Assembly (NCBI GenBank): GCA_002415025.1
Contig: DIBR01000008.1
Span: forward strand, 1-63,070
DNA length: 63,070 nt
Direction: 5' to 3'
From: Spongiibacteraceae bacterium UBA5047
Lineage (GTDB): Bacteria; Pseudomonadota; Gammaproteobacteria; Pseudomonadales; Spongiibacteraceae
Shown: positions 9,796 to 18,049 of the stretch, in pieces
Numbering within the stretch: the stretch's first letter is position 1
Layout: the number at the start of each line of letters is the position of its first letter
Program-made: the position numbers and the translations under genes
Notes under the pieces: generated by a model
Database searches by the model: none
What the model was told of the DNA's origin: nothing
Seen by the model: the letters and a program-made list of their open reading frames with translations, nothing else

Positions 9796-11799
9796 CTATT
9801 CCAGAGTGGTTGCGGGAACCAGCGGCAACACAATGCTCGAAGGTCGCTGCGGGTCGTGATAAATACTCATTACCCCCGCAGCCGACTGGATCAGCGAGGG
9901 TGCGGGCATGGCCGCAAAGGGAAAGTTACTCGCACCGACGGAAATCCGCAGGCGATGCCCCTTCTTGATCAAGGCGCTGGTGGGAAAAATTTCAACGGGC
10001 ACTTTAACAATATCGCCACTCGCCATGGCCTGCACCGACGCTGCGGTGAAGGGGTGCCAGGGCTGGATCATTTCGCCGTCGAGAAAGCGCGAGCGCGACA
10101 CGTCGACGGCGCGCAGCGATGCGGTCTGCAATCCGCTGGTCAGCGCGCGCGCGGTACCGTCAGGTTGCAAATCAGACACCCTCACCACTACACCGGCATC
10201 CAGCGCAGTGCTCGATATCCAGACATCAGCCTGCAGGGGGCCGTTGATATACATATCCTGTTCCAGCACCGGGGTATCGAACGTTGCCTCAAGCGTTTGC
10301 ACCAGATTGTCTTCGTACCAGCACGGCAAAGGCGCGTAGCCGGTAAGGCCAAGCGATATTTGCAGACTGCTCTGGGAGCAAACGCCGTTCAGAGGTTGCT
10401 GGATGATTTGACTGGGGGCCGCCTCGCGGTCGGGACTTTGCCCTGACAGCCCGCCGCCGCCCTGAAGGAACAGGCGCCGGGCGCCGGCCTCGGGGTGGGG
10501 CCAGTCGTCAGCGGTCTCAAAGCGCTCATGCCCCCATACCCACTGCGTAACATCAGGAAGATTTTGCGCGCCGTTATCCACCCCCTTGAGATAGTGGTCA
10601 AACCACATCATGGCAATCTGGTCGAGCGGAGGAACACCGTTAAGCGGCAAGCCCTCACCCACCGCCGCCTCCAGGTGATGCCAGGGGCCAATCAACAGTT
10701 TGGCCTGTGTGTGCCGTTTAAGCGCCTCGTAATTCAGAGGCTCGCTGCGCTGAAAAATATCGAACAGCCCTCCCACAATAAAGGTGGGCGCCATCAAACC
10801 CGGTGAGACTTCCAGCGGTGCCTTTTCGGCCCAGTAGCGGTTGTCGTAGGCTGAATCTTCCTGCCCGGTGAGCACGCCAGCGGTGCGCCCCAGCAAAAAA
10901 CTGTCAAAGCCCTGAATATGCTCAAGTACCGCCGTCAGATATTGGTCCGGCTGGTCATAAAAACTGGGGTTGGCCGTGGCCAACAAGGTAACGACGCCCA
11001 TCCAGGCGGGCAAAAAGGCAACGGAGGCCTGACCGCCCACAAAGACCACGTCCCGATAGATGTCACCGTGAGGCACAATGGGAAATACCGCCCGAATGGC
11101 CGGATGCCTGTCGCTTGCGGCCAGCAGTGATGTGGTTGCCGTTGCCGAAATCCCCCACAACCCCAACTCGCCGTTACTCCATGCTTGCCCGGCAATCCAG
11201 TCCAGCACGGCCGGGTAGTCCATCTGCTCACGCTCACTGAAGGGATCCCATTCGCCGCCCGAACGCCCGGTGCCGCGCACATCGATCAACACATGATTGT
11301 AGCCACGCTCAACAAAGTACAGGTTAATGGAGCCACCTAAGGATGCGTAATCGCTCATGTTTTTGTTATAGGGCGTAAAGGTCACAATTGTTGGGAGTGG
11401 TGTTGTTTCAGCCACGCCGTTCGCGCCTGCCGGGCGAACCACCTTCAGGGAAATCTGAACGCCGTCATCCATTTCCAGCTGAATATTGTCGTAGGCCACG
11501 CTTTCGGGGTAGATGGGCGGCGACGCATAACCCTGCCAACTCCCGGCGTTGTCGATGGGTGCGATGGCGGCTGCCGGAGCGGACTCTGACTGCCTGGTAC
11601 CCAACGTGGTCCAGCCAGACTCGACTTCCGCAACATCCGGATCAGACGCGTCGGGAGTGGTCGTGTTCCCAGCCTGTGACCCTGCCTCCGCACCCGGCTG
11701 TGCGGGGGCCACGGACGAAGAACTCCCGCCGTTGCAACCCGCAACTGCCAGTACCGCTGCCAGCAACAGATAGTGTGTCCGTCTTGCCAAACCCAACAT
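9796..11799 (-). CDS. CocE/NonD family hydrolase (lipoprotein)
   Basis: This 667-residue exported alpha/beta hydrolase is of the cocaine esterase/X-Pro dipeptidyl-peptidase S15 type. A lipobox LAVAGC puts the lipidated Cys at residue 22, followed by a low-complexity Ser/Pro/Ala linker (23-60). The catalytic domain shows DVRGTGRSGGEWDPF (about 173-187), the nucleophile elbow GLWGISAT (Ser 218), GGLFDIF with the likely Asp and PWHHLE with the likely His. The C-terminal part is the jelly-roll domain of the family. I place the start at the ATG at 11799, which has GAGG 6-7 bases upstream. A strong promoter overlapped by twin palindromes lies upstream, so control by the divergent TetR protein is likely. 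Confidence 0.88.
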   Translation of the reverse strand: MLGLARRTHYLLLAAVLAVAGCNGGSSSSVAPAQPGAEAGSQAGNTTTPDASDPDVAEVESGWTTLGTRQSESAPAAAIAPIDNAGSWQGYASPPIYPESVAYDNIQLEMDDGVQISLKVVRPAGANGVAETTPLPTIVTFTPYNKNMSDYASLGGSINLYFVERGYNHVLIDVRGTGRSGGEWDPFSEREQMDYPAVLDWIAGQAWSNGELGLWGISATATTSLLAASDRHPAIRAVFPIVPHGDIYRDVVFVGGQASVAFLPAWMGVVTLLATANPSFYDQPDQYLTAVLEHIQGFDSFLLGRTAGVLTGQEDSAYDNRYWAEKAPLEVSPGLMAPTFIVGGLFDIFQRSEPLNYEALKRHTQAKLLIGPWHHLEAAVGEGLPLNGVPPLDQIAMMWFDHYLKGVDNGAQNLPDVTQWVWGHERFETADDWPHPEAGARRLFLQGGGGLSGQSPDREAAPSQIIQQPLNGVCSQSSLQISLGLTGYAPLPCWYEDNLVQTLEATFDTPVLEQDMYINGPLQADVWISSTALDAGVVVRVSDLQPDGTARALTSGLQTASLRAVDVSRSRFLDGEMIQPWHPFTAASVQAMASGDIVKVPVEIFPTSALIKKGHRLRISVGASNFPFAAMPAPSLIQSAAGVMSIYHDPQRPSSIVLPLVPATTLE

Positions 11800-11842
11800 A
11801 AGCGCCTCATGTATTGTGGCTGCCAGCACCCGGCAGACCAAA

Positions 11843-11858
11843 GTATCCAACTGGATAC
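11843..11858. promoter_or_regulatory. Operator palindrome 1 (TetR-type)
   Basis: GTATCCAACTGGATAC is a dyad of GTATCCA and TGGATAC around two bases. It covers the expected transcription start of the hydrolase promoter on the minus strand and sits 25 bp centre to centre from a second copy. The likely binder is the TetR protein encoded at 11912 (inference). Confidence 0.8.
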
Positions 11859-11864
11859 TCGCGC

Positions 11865-11893
11865 AATGTATCCACTTGGATACTTATTGTCAA
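11865..11893 (-). promoter_or_regulatory. Promoter of the CocE-type hydrolase
   Basis: On the minus strand TTGACA (11893-11888) is followed after 17 bases by TACATT (11870-11865). The -35 is perfect and the -10 matches four of six. Operator 2 fills the spacer and operator 1 lies over the start point, the usual arrangement of a repressed promoter. Confidence 0.65.
11868..11883. promoter_or_regulatory. Operator palindrome 2 (TetR-type)
   Basis: GTATCCACTTGGATAC carries the same two half-sites as the copy at 11843. It lies between the -35 and -10 of the hydrolase promoter and overlaps the possible -35 of the tetR gene, so one bound protein could shut off both directions. Confidence 0.8.
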
Positions 11894-11911
11894 CAGTGCT
11901 AGAATCGCGCC

Positions 11912-12559
11912 ATGAACAAGCCGCAATTGCAAAGTACCGACACGCCTGCCCCGGTTACCAGGCCCATGGCCGAGGGCAAACGACGCCTCATCGATGCCGC
12001 TCTGGAATTGATAAACAAGGGGGCATCCCTATCAACGATTGGTATTCGGGAGCTGGCCAGAGAAGCCAACCTGAACCACAACACCTTCTACCGGCATTTC
12101 AGCAACACCGACGAACTTGCGAGCGAGGTCGCTGGCGAACTCGCTGCCCAGGTTATGGAAGGCTTGAAGAGCGTGAGGGCGAAAGCGACGCGCCACGCTG
12201 ATGCTACCGGCGAATCGATTGAGTACTTGCTTAACTATGTGGAACAGCACGCCGCTGCATTCGCGGCCGGGCTGCGCGAGCTGCACGGCGGGCCACCCAA
12301 CACCCGCGCCATCATGCGCGCGGTTATGGATCAGATAGCCCGGGAGAGCGTAGAGCAGATAAGCAGCATGGAGCTCGCTCCCGGCCTGACCGAGGAAACC
12401 CTGCTAAGCATCACCTCGCCGGTTACGTATTACCTGTTTTATCGCTGTCTTGACGTTATCGATGCGCCGGCCCGGCGCGGGGAAGTAGCTGCAGAAATGG
12501 AACAGTTTGTGCGGCAAATGTTTCTCGGCGCCTACGCCTTGCAAGAACCCGCACAGTAA
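11912..12559 (+). CDS. TetR family transcriptional regulator
   Basis: This 215-residue TetR-type repressor has a helix-turn-helix at about residues 43-65 (IGIRELAREANLNHNTFYRHF), including the family-typical NTFYRHF recognition segment. The remainder is a helical ligand-binding and dimer domain. It is divergent from the lipoprotein hydrolase, with two identical-type palindromes in the 112-bp gap. A possible promoter for the gene itself is TTGGAT (11876-11881) with TAGAAT (11900-11905). That would start transcription at or near the ATG, so the mRNA may have almost no leader. The ligand is unknown; a hydrolase substrate or product is the obvious candidate. Confidence 0.9.
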   Translation: MNKPQLQSTDTPAPVTRPMAEGKRRLIDAALELINKGASLSTIGIRELAREANLNHNTFYRHFSNTDELASEVAGELAAQVMEGLKSVRAKATRHADATGESIEYLLNYVEQHAAAFAAGLRELHGGPPNTRAIMRAVMDQIARESVEQISSMELAPGLTEETLLSITSPVTYYLFYRCLDVIDAPARRGEVAAEMEQFVRQMFLGAYALQEPAQ

Positions 12560-12592
12560 CACTTGCCGGGGGCATGAAATAATCGGCGCGCA

Positions 12593-13513
12593 TTAATGCG
12601 CCAGCGCATTAGCCTGCGGTCGTTCCGGCATCACCCTTTGCAAAAAGCGCATGCTCTCCTTTACCGCAAAACCGCTGGTAAGAAAGGCGGTGACATGCCC
12701 CTGCAATCTCATGATATACAGCTCTGAAGGTATTCCGGAATCCTGCAGGGCCTGGTAAAAATCGCTGGCGTGGTCAGCGCTAACCAGCATGTCGGCACTG
12801 CCATGATAGATAAAAAACGGGGGCGCCCTATCGTGTATATGCACTACCGGCGAGGCTTGTGCATATAACTCGGGAACCTCTTTTATCGTGCCACCAAGAA
12901 ACTGCGGCACGAGTGTGCCGCCTTCAAATTTACGCAAATCGCTGGGCGTACCTCCGGCAACCACCGCCGCCGGGCGGGTTATCGCTCCACCGTAAGGTGA
13001 ATCAAGCTCGTCGCCTGTACCCGCAACCAGGGCCAGCAAGCTGACCAGATGCGCGCCCGATGAATAGCCCATTGCCGCGATGCGGCTGGTATCAATATTG
13101 TAGGTGCCAGCGTTGTCGTGAATCCAGCGCATGGCCTGTTGCATGTCGTGCAGCTGGGCCGGGAACAGATGTTCGGGGGCGAAACGGTAGCTAATATTCA
13201 CGGCTACAAAGCCGCGAGCAGCCAGCTGTTTGGCCGTGCCGCGCATGTCATCGCGGCTGCGCCGGGTCCAGGCGCCGCCATGCACAACCAGAACCGCCGG
13301 CCGCAATTGATCCCCCTCCGGCTGGTAGATATCCGCATGCAAGGCCTGGGGCCAGTCTGGAGGGGTGTAAAGCTGGTTTTCGATAACCTGATAAGGCGTT
13401 CTGGTCAGTGTCGCCTCAGCCTGGTCGTTAGCCGTATAGCTGACGCAGGCGGACAAAAGCACCGAGGCCGACAACAACGCCAGTGAACGTATGGGAGAGA
13501 GCGCGTATGACAA
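12593..13513 (-). CDS. Lipoprotein alpha/beta hydrolase (BD-FAE/esterase type)
   Basis: This is an exported esterase-like alpha/beta hydrolase of about 306 residues. Motifs are the oxyanion HGGAW, the nucleophile elbow GYSSGAH, the likely acid in YHGSADMLVS and the His in LQGHVTAF, as in the BD-FAE/acetyl-esterase group. A lipobox LLSAC follows a hydrophobic segment. The start is uncertain: a TTG at 13513 has GGAAGG seven bases upstream and gives a compact lipoprotein signal. GTG at 13522 and GTG at 13570 are alternatives in the same frame. It is preceded by TesB on the same strand, so cotranscription is likely. Confidence 0.8.
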   Translation of the reverse strand: MSYALSPIRSLALLSASVLLSACVSYTANDQAEATLTRTPYQVIENQLYTPPDWPQALHADIYQPEGDQLRPAVLVVHGGAWTRRSRDDMRGTAKQLAARGFVAVNISYRFAPEHLFPAQLHDMQQAMRWIHDNAGTYNIDTSRIAAMGYSSGAHLVSLLALVAGTGDELDSPYGGAITRPAAVVAGGTPSDLRKFEGGTLVPQFLGGTIKEVPELYAQASPVVHIHDRAPPFFIYHGSADMLVSADHASDFYQALQDSGIPSELYIMRLQGHVTAFLTSGFAVKESMRFLQRVMPERPQANALAH

Positions 13514-13578
13514 ACTATTCACCTTCCAGCAAGTTTCTTCGACCTGAATCTTACGCAAATTCCCGGTCACCGGATGTG

Positions 13579-14415
13579 TTATTTGCGAATGCGCAGCAAG
13601 CCTTCCTGACTGACCGCCGCTACCAGCTGCCCCTGCCGATTATAAATTCTGCCCCGGCTCAGCGCCCGCCCGTGCCCGGCCACATCACTGTGCACCTCAT
13701 AGAGCAGCCAGTCGTCCACCCGAAAGGGCTGGTAGAACCAGAGCGCGTGGTCCAGCGTAATGACCATGACATCCGGGCTCATATGCGACACGCCATGCGG
13801 CCTGAGCGCCGTCACCAGTATAGGGTTGTCGGAGGCATAGGCCAGCATCTGCTGGTGAGTGGCCAGATCGTCGCCAATGCGGTCAGTAGTTTTAAACCAG
13901 GCATAGGAAACCGCCTCTGTTGGCTGCGGTTTTTTCAGATCCTGCGGCGCAACCTGCCGAAACTCGATTGGCCAGCCATAGTCGCCCCCTGCAAAAACTT
14001 CTCGATATAACTCTGCATCGCTAGCGAGCCCCTCCGGTCCGGGCACATCGGGCATCGGGCGCGCGTGCTCCAGCCCCTCTTCGGGCAGCTGAAACGATAA
14101 GGCGGCACTGAAAATTGCCTTGCCATGCTGCTTCGCGACCACCCGCCGGGTGACAAAGCTGCGTCCGTCCCGAATGGGATCAACCTCGTACACCACCGCC
14201 CGCCTGGGGTCACCCATACGCATAAAATAGGAGTGCAGCGAGTGCAGGGTGTATTCCCCGGGCACCGTGCGCTGGGCGGCGCTCAAGGCCTGGGCCAGAA
14301 CCTGACCGCCGTATATCCTCGCGCCTTCACGACGGCTGGAATGGCCGGTATACAGATTGTTGTCAATTTCTTCGAGTTGATTGCAGGCAATCAACTCAGC
14401 GAGGGCTGCTTGCAC
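13579..14415 (-). CDS. tesB: Acyl-CoA thioesterase II (TesB)
   Basis: This tandem double-hotdog thioesterase hydrolyses medium- and long-chain acyl-CoA. The segments TLHSLHSYFMRMGDP, RDGRSFVTRRV and ITLDHALWFYQPF (catalytic Asp) and the C-terminal VSQEGLLR (catalytic Gln) match E. coli TesB. The GTG at 14415 is preferred because AGGAG lies seven bases upstream and the N-terminus (QAALAELIACNQLEEI) then aligns with the family start. A longer in-frame start at 14457 would add 14 residues. The length from GTG is 278 residues, against 286 in E. coli. Confidence 0.9.
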   Translation of the reverse strand: MQAALAELIACNQLEEIDNNLYTGHSSRREGARIYGGQVLAQALSAAQRTVPGEYTLHSLHSYFMRMGDPRRAVVYEVDPIRDGRSFVTRRVVAKQHGKAIFSAALSFQLPEEGLEHARPMPDVPGPEGLASDAELYREVFAGGDYGWPIEFRQVAPQDLKKPQPTEAVSYAWFKTTDRIGDDLATHQQMLAYASDNPILVTALRPHGVSHMSPDVMVITLDHALWFYQPFRVDDWLLYEVHSDVAGHGRALSRGRIYNRQGQLVAAVSQEGLLRIRK

Positions 14416-14612
14416 AGAAGTACTCCTGACGGTGAACTGGGGATGAAACTGCGGCAAATTGGCGTATCTGCCGAAAACCGGCGACGATTATTCTTTCCGC
14501 AAAACCCGGCCCGGAATAATCACCCCGTTAATGATGTGGTGCTACTATGGCATCTGCAACAACAAAATCTGCCTCACATATCTGTCTCACATAATAACAG
14601 AGCTTCTCCGCA

Positions 14613-15359
14613 ATGTTAGTTTCAATCATTACCGTCAGCTTCAATGCCGCCGCCACAATCCGCGATACGATTGAATCGGTACTGGGCCAGCAGCGTGTCG
14701 CACTGGAATATATAGTGATTGATGGTGGCAGCACCGACGACACTACCAGCATTGTGAGTGCCTACGGGTCCAGAATTTCACACTTTATTTCCGAGCCCGA
14801 CAAGGGCATATACGACGCCATGAACAAAGGCATTCAGCTTGCGTCCGGTGACATCATCGGCATTCTTAACGCCGATGATGTCTATGCGACCGACAACGTT
14901 CTAAGCCAGATTGTCGACCGTTTTGGCAGCGGTGCCGACGCGGTGTACGCCGACCTTGAATACGTGGATCAGCAGAACACGGCAAAGATAAAACGCACCT
15001 GGATTTCCGGCACCTATACCGAAGGCGCGTTTCTACGTGGCTGGATGCCGCCGCACCCGACTTTTTTTGTGCGCAGCTCCGTTTACCAACAATACGGAGG
15101 CTACACACTGGCATTGAAATCCGCCGCAGACTACGAATTTATGCTGCGCGTCATCCACAAGCACAAGATAGCGCTCGCGTATCTCAATACCGTGACCACA
15201 AAAATGCGCGCCGGCGGCATCAGCAATGCCTCGATCAGGAACCGCCTGAATGCGAACCGGGAAGACCGGCTAGCCTGGACCATGAATGGGCTCAAGCCCG
15301 GCTGGCTAACGCTGATCAAAAAACCCCTGTCCAAGCTCGGTCAATTTTTGGGGCACTAA
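14613..15359 (+). CDS. Glycosyltransferase family 2
   Basis: This 248-residue GT-A glycosyltransferase has the N-terminal ITVSFNAAATIRDTIESVL, VIDGGSTDDTT and the metal-binding ILNADD at about residue 88-93, which takes the place of DxD. EPDKGIYDAMNKGI is typical of GT2 enzymes of the WcaA/PgaC-like group. It has no membrane segment. It stands alone, with no polysaccharide genes around it, which is unusual for this family, and its acceptor cannot be inferred. Confidence 0.9.
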   Translation: MLVSIITVSFNAAATIRDTIESVLGQQRVALEYIVIDGGSTDDTTSIVSAYGSRISHFISEPDKGIYDAMNKGIQLASGDIIGILNADDVYATDNVLSQIVDRFGSGADAVYADLEYVDQQNTAKIKRTWISGTYTEGAFLRGWMPPHPTFFVRSSVYQQYGGYTLALKSAADYEFMLRVIHKHKIALAYLNTVTTKMRAGGISNASIRNRLNANREDRLAWTMNGLKPGWLTLIKKPLSKLGQFLGH

Positions 15360-15449
15360 CTTTAACGCCGCCCTATTGTGCAGCAACGCACTTGGCAGTT
15401 CTCGTCTTTCGCGCTAGTTTGGGTGCCCCAACCCATACTGGACAACACC

Positions 15450-16109
15450 ATGGCTATCACGCTTTACGGCGCTCATATTTCCCCTTTCGTGCGCAAGGTG
15501 CGCGCAGCTCTGGCTTACAAGGGCCTGCCTTACGACATCGTTTTCGTCGCCCCCAAAATGGGAGAGCAACCAGCGGAATTCAAGGCCAACAGTCCCCTCG
15601 GCAAGATACCCCTGCTGCGCGACGGCGATCTCTACATTCCCGATTCATCGGTGATCTGTGCCTGGCTGGATCGACAGTACCCGAACAAGCCTCTGTTGCC
15701 ATCAGACAACGTCGATGCAGTAAGGGCTTTGTGGTTTGAGGAATACGCCGGCTCGGTAATGACAACCGCCATGGGCGGGCATCTCTTTGCCGAGGTCGTG
15801 CTGGCCAAGCTGCTTTTCAATCGCGAATCCTTGCAATCCGATATCGACAAGGCAATCAACGAAGAAATCCCGGCGATCTTCGACTATCTGGAGTCACAGA
15901 TCGCAGGCGATTACCTGCTGGCGAGCGGCTTTTCACTGGCGGATATCGCCGTTGGCTCAATCAGCGTTGCCATGCTGCACAGCGACTATCACTGCGACGC
16001 GGCGCGCTGGCCGAAAACGGCGACATACCTGAAGCGCTTGTTTGAGGGGGAGGTTTTTGCGCCGCTGATTGCCGACGAGAAGGCTCTGCTCGCCAGTTTT
16101 GGTGGCTAA
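15450..16109 (+). CDS. Glutathione S-transferase family protein
   Basis: This 219-residue cytosolic GST-fold protein has an N-terminal thioredoxin domain (ISPFVRKVRAALAYKGLPY), the cis-Pro and glutathione-binding segments LGKIPLLRDGD and IPDSSVICAWLDRQYP, and an all-helical C-terminal domain with SLADIAVGSI. The ATG at 15450 is chosen because the thioredoxin strand MAITLYG follows at once. The substrate is unknown. Confidence 0.88.
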   Translation: MAITLYGAHISPFVRKVRAALAYKGLPYDIVFVAPKMGEQPAEFKANSPLGKIPLLRDGDLYIPDSSVICAWLDRQYPNKPLLPSDNVDAVRALWFEEYAGSVMTTAMGGHLFAEVVLAKLLFNRESLQSDIDKAINEEIPAIFDYLESQIAGDYLLASGFSLADIAVGSISVAMLHSDYHCDAARWPKTATYLKRLFEGEVFAPLIADEKALLASFGG

Positions 16110-16157
16110 AAGCGCAGAGCAAACTTCATAAAAGCGTCACATTATTGTCATAGCGCC

Positions 16158-16202
16158 GGGCTTTACTTGTGGGTGGGGTATTTCTCCCACCAGCAAGAGC
16201 CC
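16158..16202 (+). promoter_or_regulatory. RBS-covering hairpin leader of the EAL-GGDEF gene
   Basis: The RNA can fold with GGGCT pairing AGCCC, CTTG pairing CAAG, and GGTGGG (16172-16177) pairing CCCACC (16186-16191) around an eight-base loop. The fold has a TTA bulge and a small internal loop. The 3' arm contains the only purine-rich stretch upstream of the ATG at 16208 (AAGAG, 16195-16199), so the fold would hide the ribosome site. The fold is visible in the sequence; regulation by it is inference. Confidence 0.55.
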
Positions 16203-16207
16203 GAGCG

Positions 16208-17971
16208 ATGATGAGCAACGAATTTCAGCAAATCAACGGCATTCTTCAGGCCGACAATCTGAGCAGCGTATTTCAGCCCATAGTGGATTTGCGCAGCCGC
16301 GATTTTTTTGGCGTGGAAGCCCTGACCCGAGGCCCAGCCGACAGCGAGCTGTTCAGCCCGGCGGTGTTGTTCCCCATGGCCGAACGGGTTGGCCTCATTC
16401 GAGAGCTGGAGCTCAAAGCGCTTGAAATTGCCGGCCGCTCATTTCGAAATCTGGCGTTGCCAGTCAGAATATTTGTCAACATCAGCCCGATGAGCCTGAT
16501 GGCGCCCGGTGCGCTGGAGTTCGCCAGAACATTGCTTTCTAACGCGCACATTGATGCGCAAAACGTTGTACTCGAATTATCCGAGCAGTATCAGACCGAC
16601 GATGTAGCCGAGCTTGCCGCAGCGCTGGAACAGTTCAAGGCCGAAGGCTTCGGCATCGCCGTCGACGATCTCGGTTCCGGTTATGCGGGCCTGAAAACCT
16701 GGTCGCAACTTAAACCCGATTTCGTCAAGATTGACCGGCATTTCATTTCCGGCATCGACAGCGATCCGATAAAACGCGAATTTGTGCGCTCGATTCTCGC
16801 CATGGCTCACGAAATCAAATCGCGGGTAATCGCCGAAGGTGTGGAGACGGCCGAGGAAGCGCAGATCATCCGCGAACTGGGCGTACGTTATGTTCAAGGC
16901 TATCTGTTTGGTCGCCCTGCAACCGTTCCCAGTATCGACCAGAACATTCATCACCTTGCGGCCAGACCGGTGCTGCGTGAGCGCGCTTTGGCCAACCGCA
17001 AGACCATTGGCTCGCTGGCGCAGGACTTTCCGTCAATTGATGTGAATACGCGGCTGGCGGATGTGGTCAGTATCTTCAAAGCGCACAGTGCAATCAGCAG
17101 CCTGCCCGTGCTGCATCACAACACTCCGGTGGGCCTGATCAGCCGCCAGCATATTCTCGAAATTTTTTCCGACCGCTTTGGCCCGGAGCTGCACGCACGC
17201 AAACCCGTGGTGCAGTTTATGAACGAGCATCCGCTGGTGGTGGAATACACTGCCGCACTGGAAGACGTCAGTTATCTGCTGACCGAAAACGGCGAGCAGG
17301 ATCTGGTTCAGGATTTCATTATTGCCAATCACGGCCAGTACCACGGCATCGGCAAAACATCAGCCTTGCTGCGCGCTATTACCGACCAGCAAATCAGCAG
17401 CGCGCGACATGCCAACCCGCTGACCCAGCTGCCCGGTAATGTGCCTATCAACGAGCAGGTGAACACGCTTATTTCACAGCAAACCGATTTCTGGGTCGCC
17501 TACTGCGACATCAACGGCTTCAAGGCCTTTAACGATGTCTACGGTTACGCCATGGGCGACAAGGCCATTATGTTGCTGGCGAATATTCTCAGCGATCACG
17601 TCAACAGCGACCACGATTTTGTCGGCCATATCGGTGGCGACGATTTTATCCTGCTGCTGCGCTCGGACAATGCGCCTGAGGTCTGCGCGGAAATTTGCAA
17701 CAACTTTAAACAGCAGGCCCGCACTCTTTACGATGCGGTTGCCCGTGGTCACAAGGGCATCTGGTCGCAAGACCGGCAAGGCAAACGTGCCTTTTTCCCA
17801 TTGATGACACTGGCGATTGGTTTGGTGCATCCGGATGTGGATTCCACTCTGCGCGCCGACGATATCAGCACGTTGGCCAGCGAAGCTAAAAAGGAAGCCA
17901 AATTGTTACCGGAGGGCGGCGTGTTTGACTCGCCTGCGCGATTTCCCGGCTGCTGGCGCGCGGTGAGTTAG
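16208..17971 (+). CDS. EAL-CBS-GGDEF c-di-GMP signalling protein
   Basis: This 587-residue soluble protein has an EAL phosphodiesterase domain (about 12-245), a CBS pair (about 262-390) and a GGDEF domain (about 400-570). EAL catalytic residues look intact: E37 in VEALTRG, N91 in VNISP, E123, D153-D154 in VDDLGSG, K174 in VKIDRHF, E210 in IAEGVET and Q230. The GGDEF signature reads GGDDF (476-480), so cyclase activity is doubtful and a regulatory GTP-binding role is possible. The CBS pair may sense an adenosine nucleotide. No membrane segment is present. The ATG at 16208 is chosen; a GTG at 16169 lies inside the hairpin leader. Confidence 0.92.
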   Translation: MMSNEFQQINGILQADNLSSVFQPIVDLRSRDFFGVEALTRGPADSELFSPAVLFPMAERVGLIRELELKALEIAGRSFRNLALPVRIFVNISPMSLMAPGALEFARTLLSNAHIDAQNVVLELSEQYQTDDVAELAAALEQFKAEGFGIAVDDLGSGYAGLKTWSQLKPDFVKIDRHFISGIDSDPIKREFVRSILAMAHEIKSRVIAEGVETAEEAQIIRELGVRYVQGYLFGRPATVPSIDQNIHHLAARPVLRERALANRKTIGSLAQDFPSIDVNTRLADVVSIFKAHSAISSLPVLHHNTPVGLISRQHILEIFSDRFGPELHARKPVVQFMNEHPLVVEYTAALEDVSYLLTENGEQDLVQDFIIANHGQYHGIGKTSALLRAITDQQISSARHANPLTQLPGNVPINEQVNTLISQQTDFWVAYCDINGFKAFNDVYGYAMGDKAIMLLANILSDHVNSDHDFVGHIGGDDFILLLRSDNAPEVCAEICNNFKQQARTLYDAVARGHKGIWSQDRQGKRAFFPLMTLAIGLVHPDVDSTLRADDISTLASEAKKEAKLLPEGGVFDSPARFPGCWRAVS

Positions 17972-17986
17972 TCACCCAATTGTCGG

Positions 17987-18033
17987 TCGCCTGCAGGGCA
18001 GGCGCGCATTTCTGTTGGAGCCTGCCTGCAGGC
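17987..18033. repeat. Intergenic palindromic repeat, GGAGCCTGC family
   Basis: GCCTGCAGGGCAGGC and GCCTGCCTGCAGGC form an imperfect inverted repeat around a 16-base loop containing TGTTGGA. A better copy of the same unit lies at 62117-62171. It sits between the converging EAL-GGDEF gene and the monooxygenase gene, where it may also act as a terminator. Confidence 0.75.
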
Positions 18034-18049
18034 AAATAATCGCAACCGA

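Noticed and set aside
12588..12601. GCGCATTAATGCGC as a terminator or operator
   Set aside because: The dyad overlaps the stop codon of the esterase gene and has no T-run, and no second copy was seen nearby.
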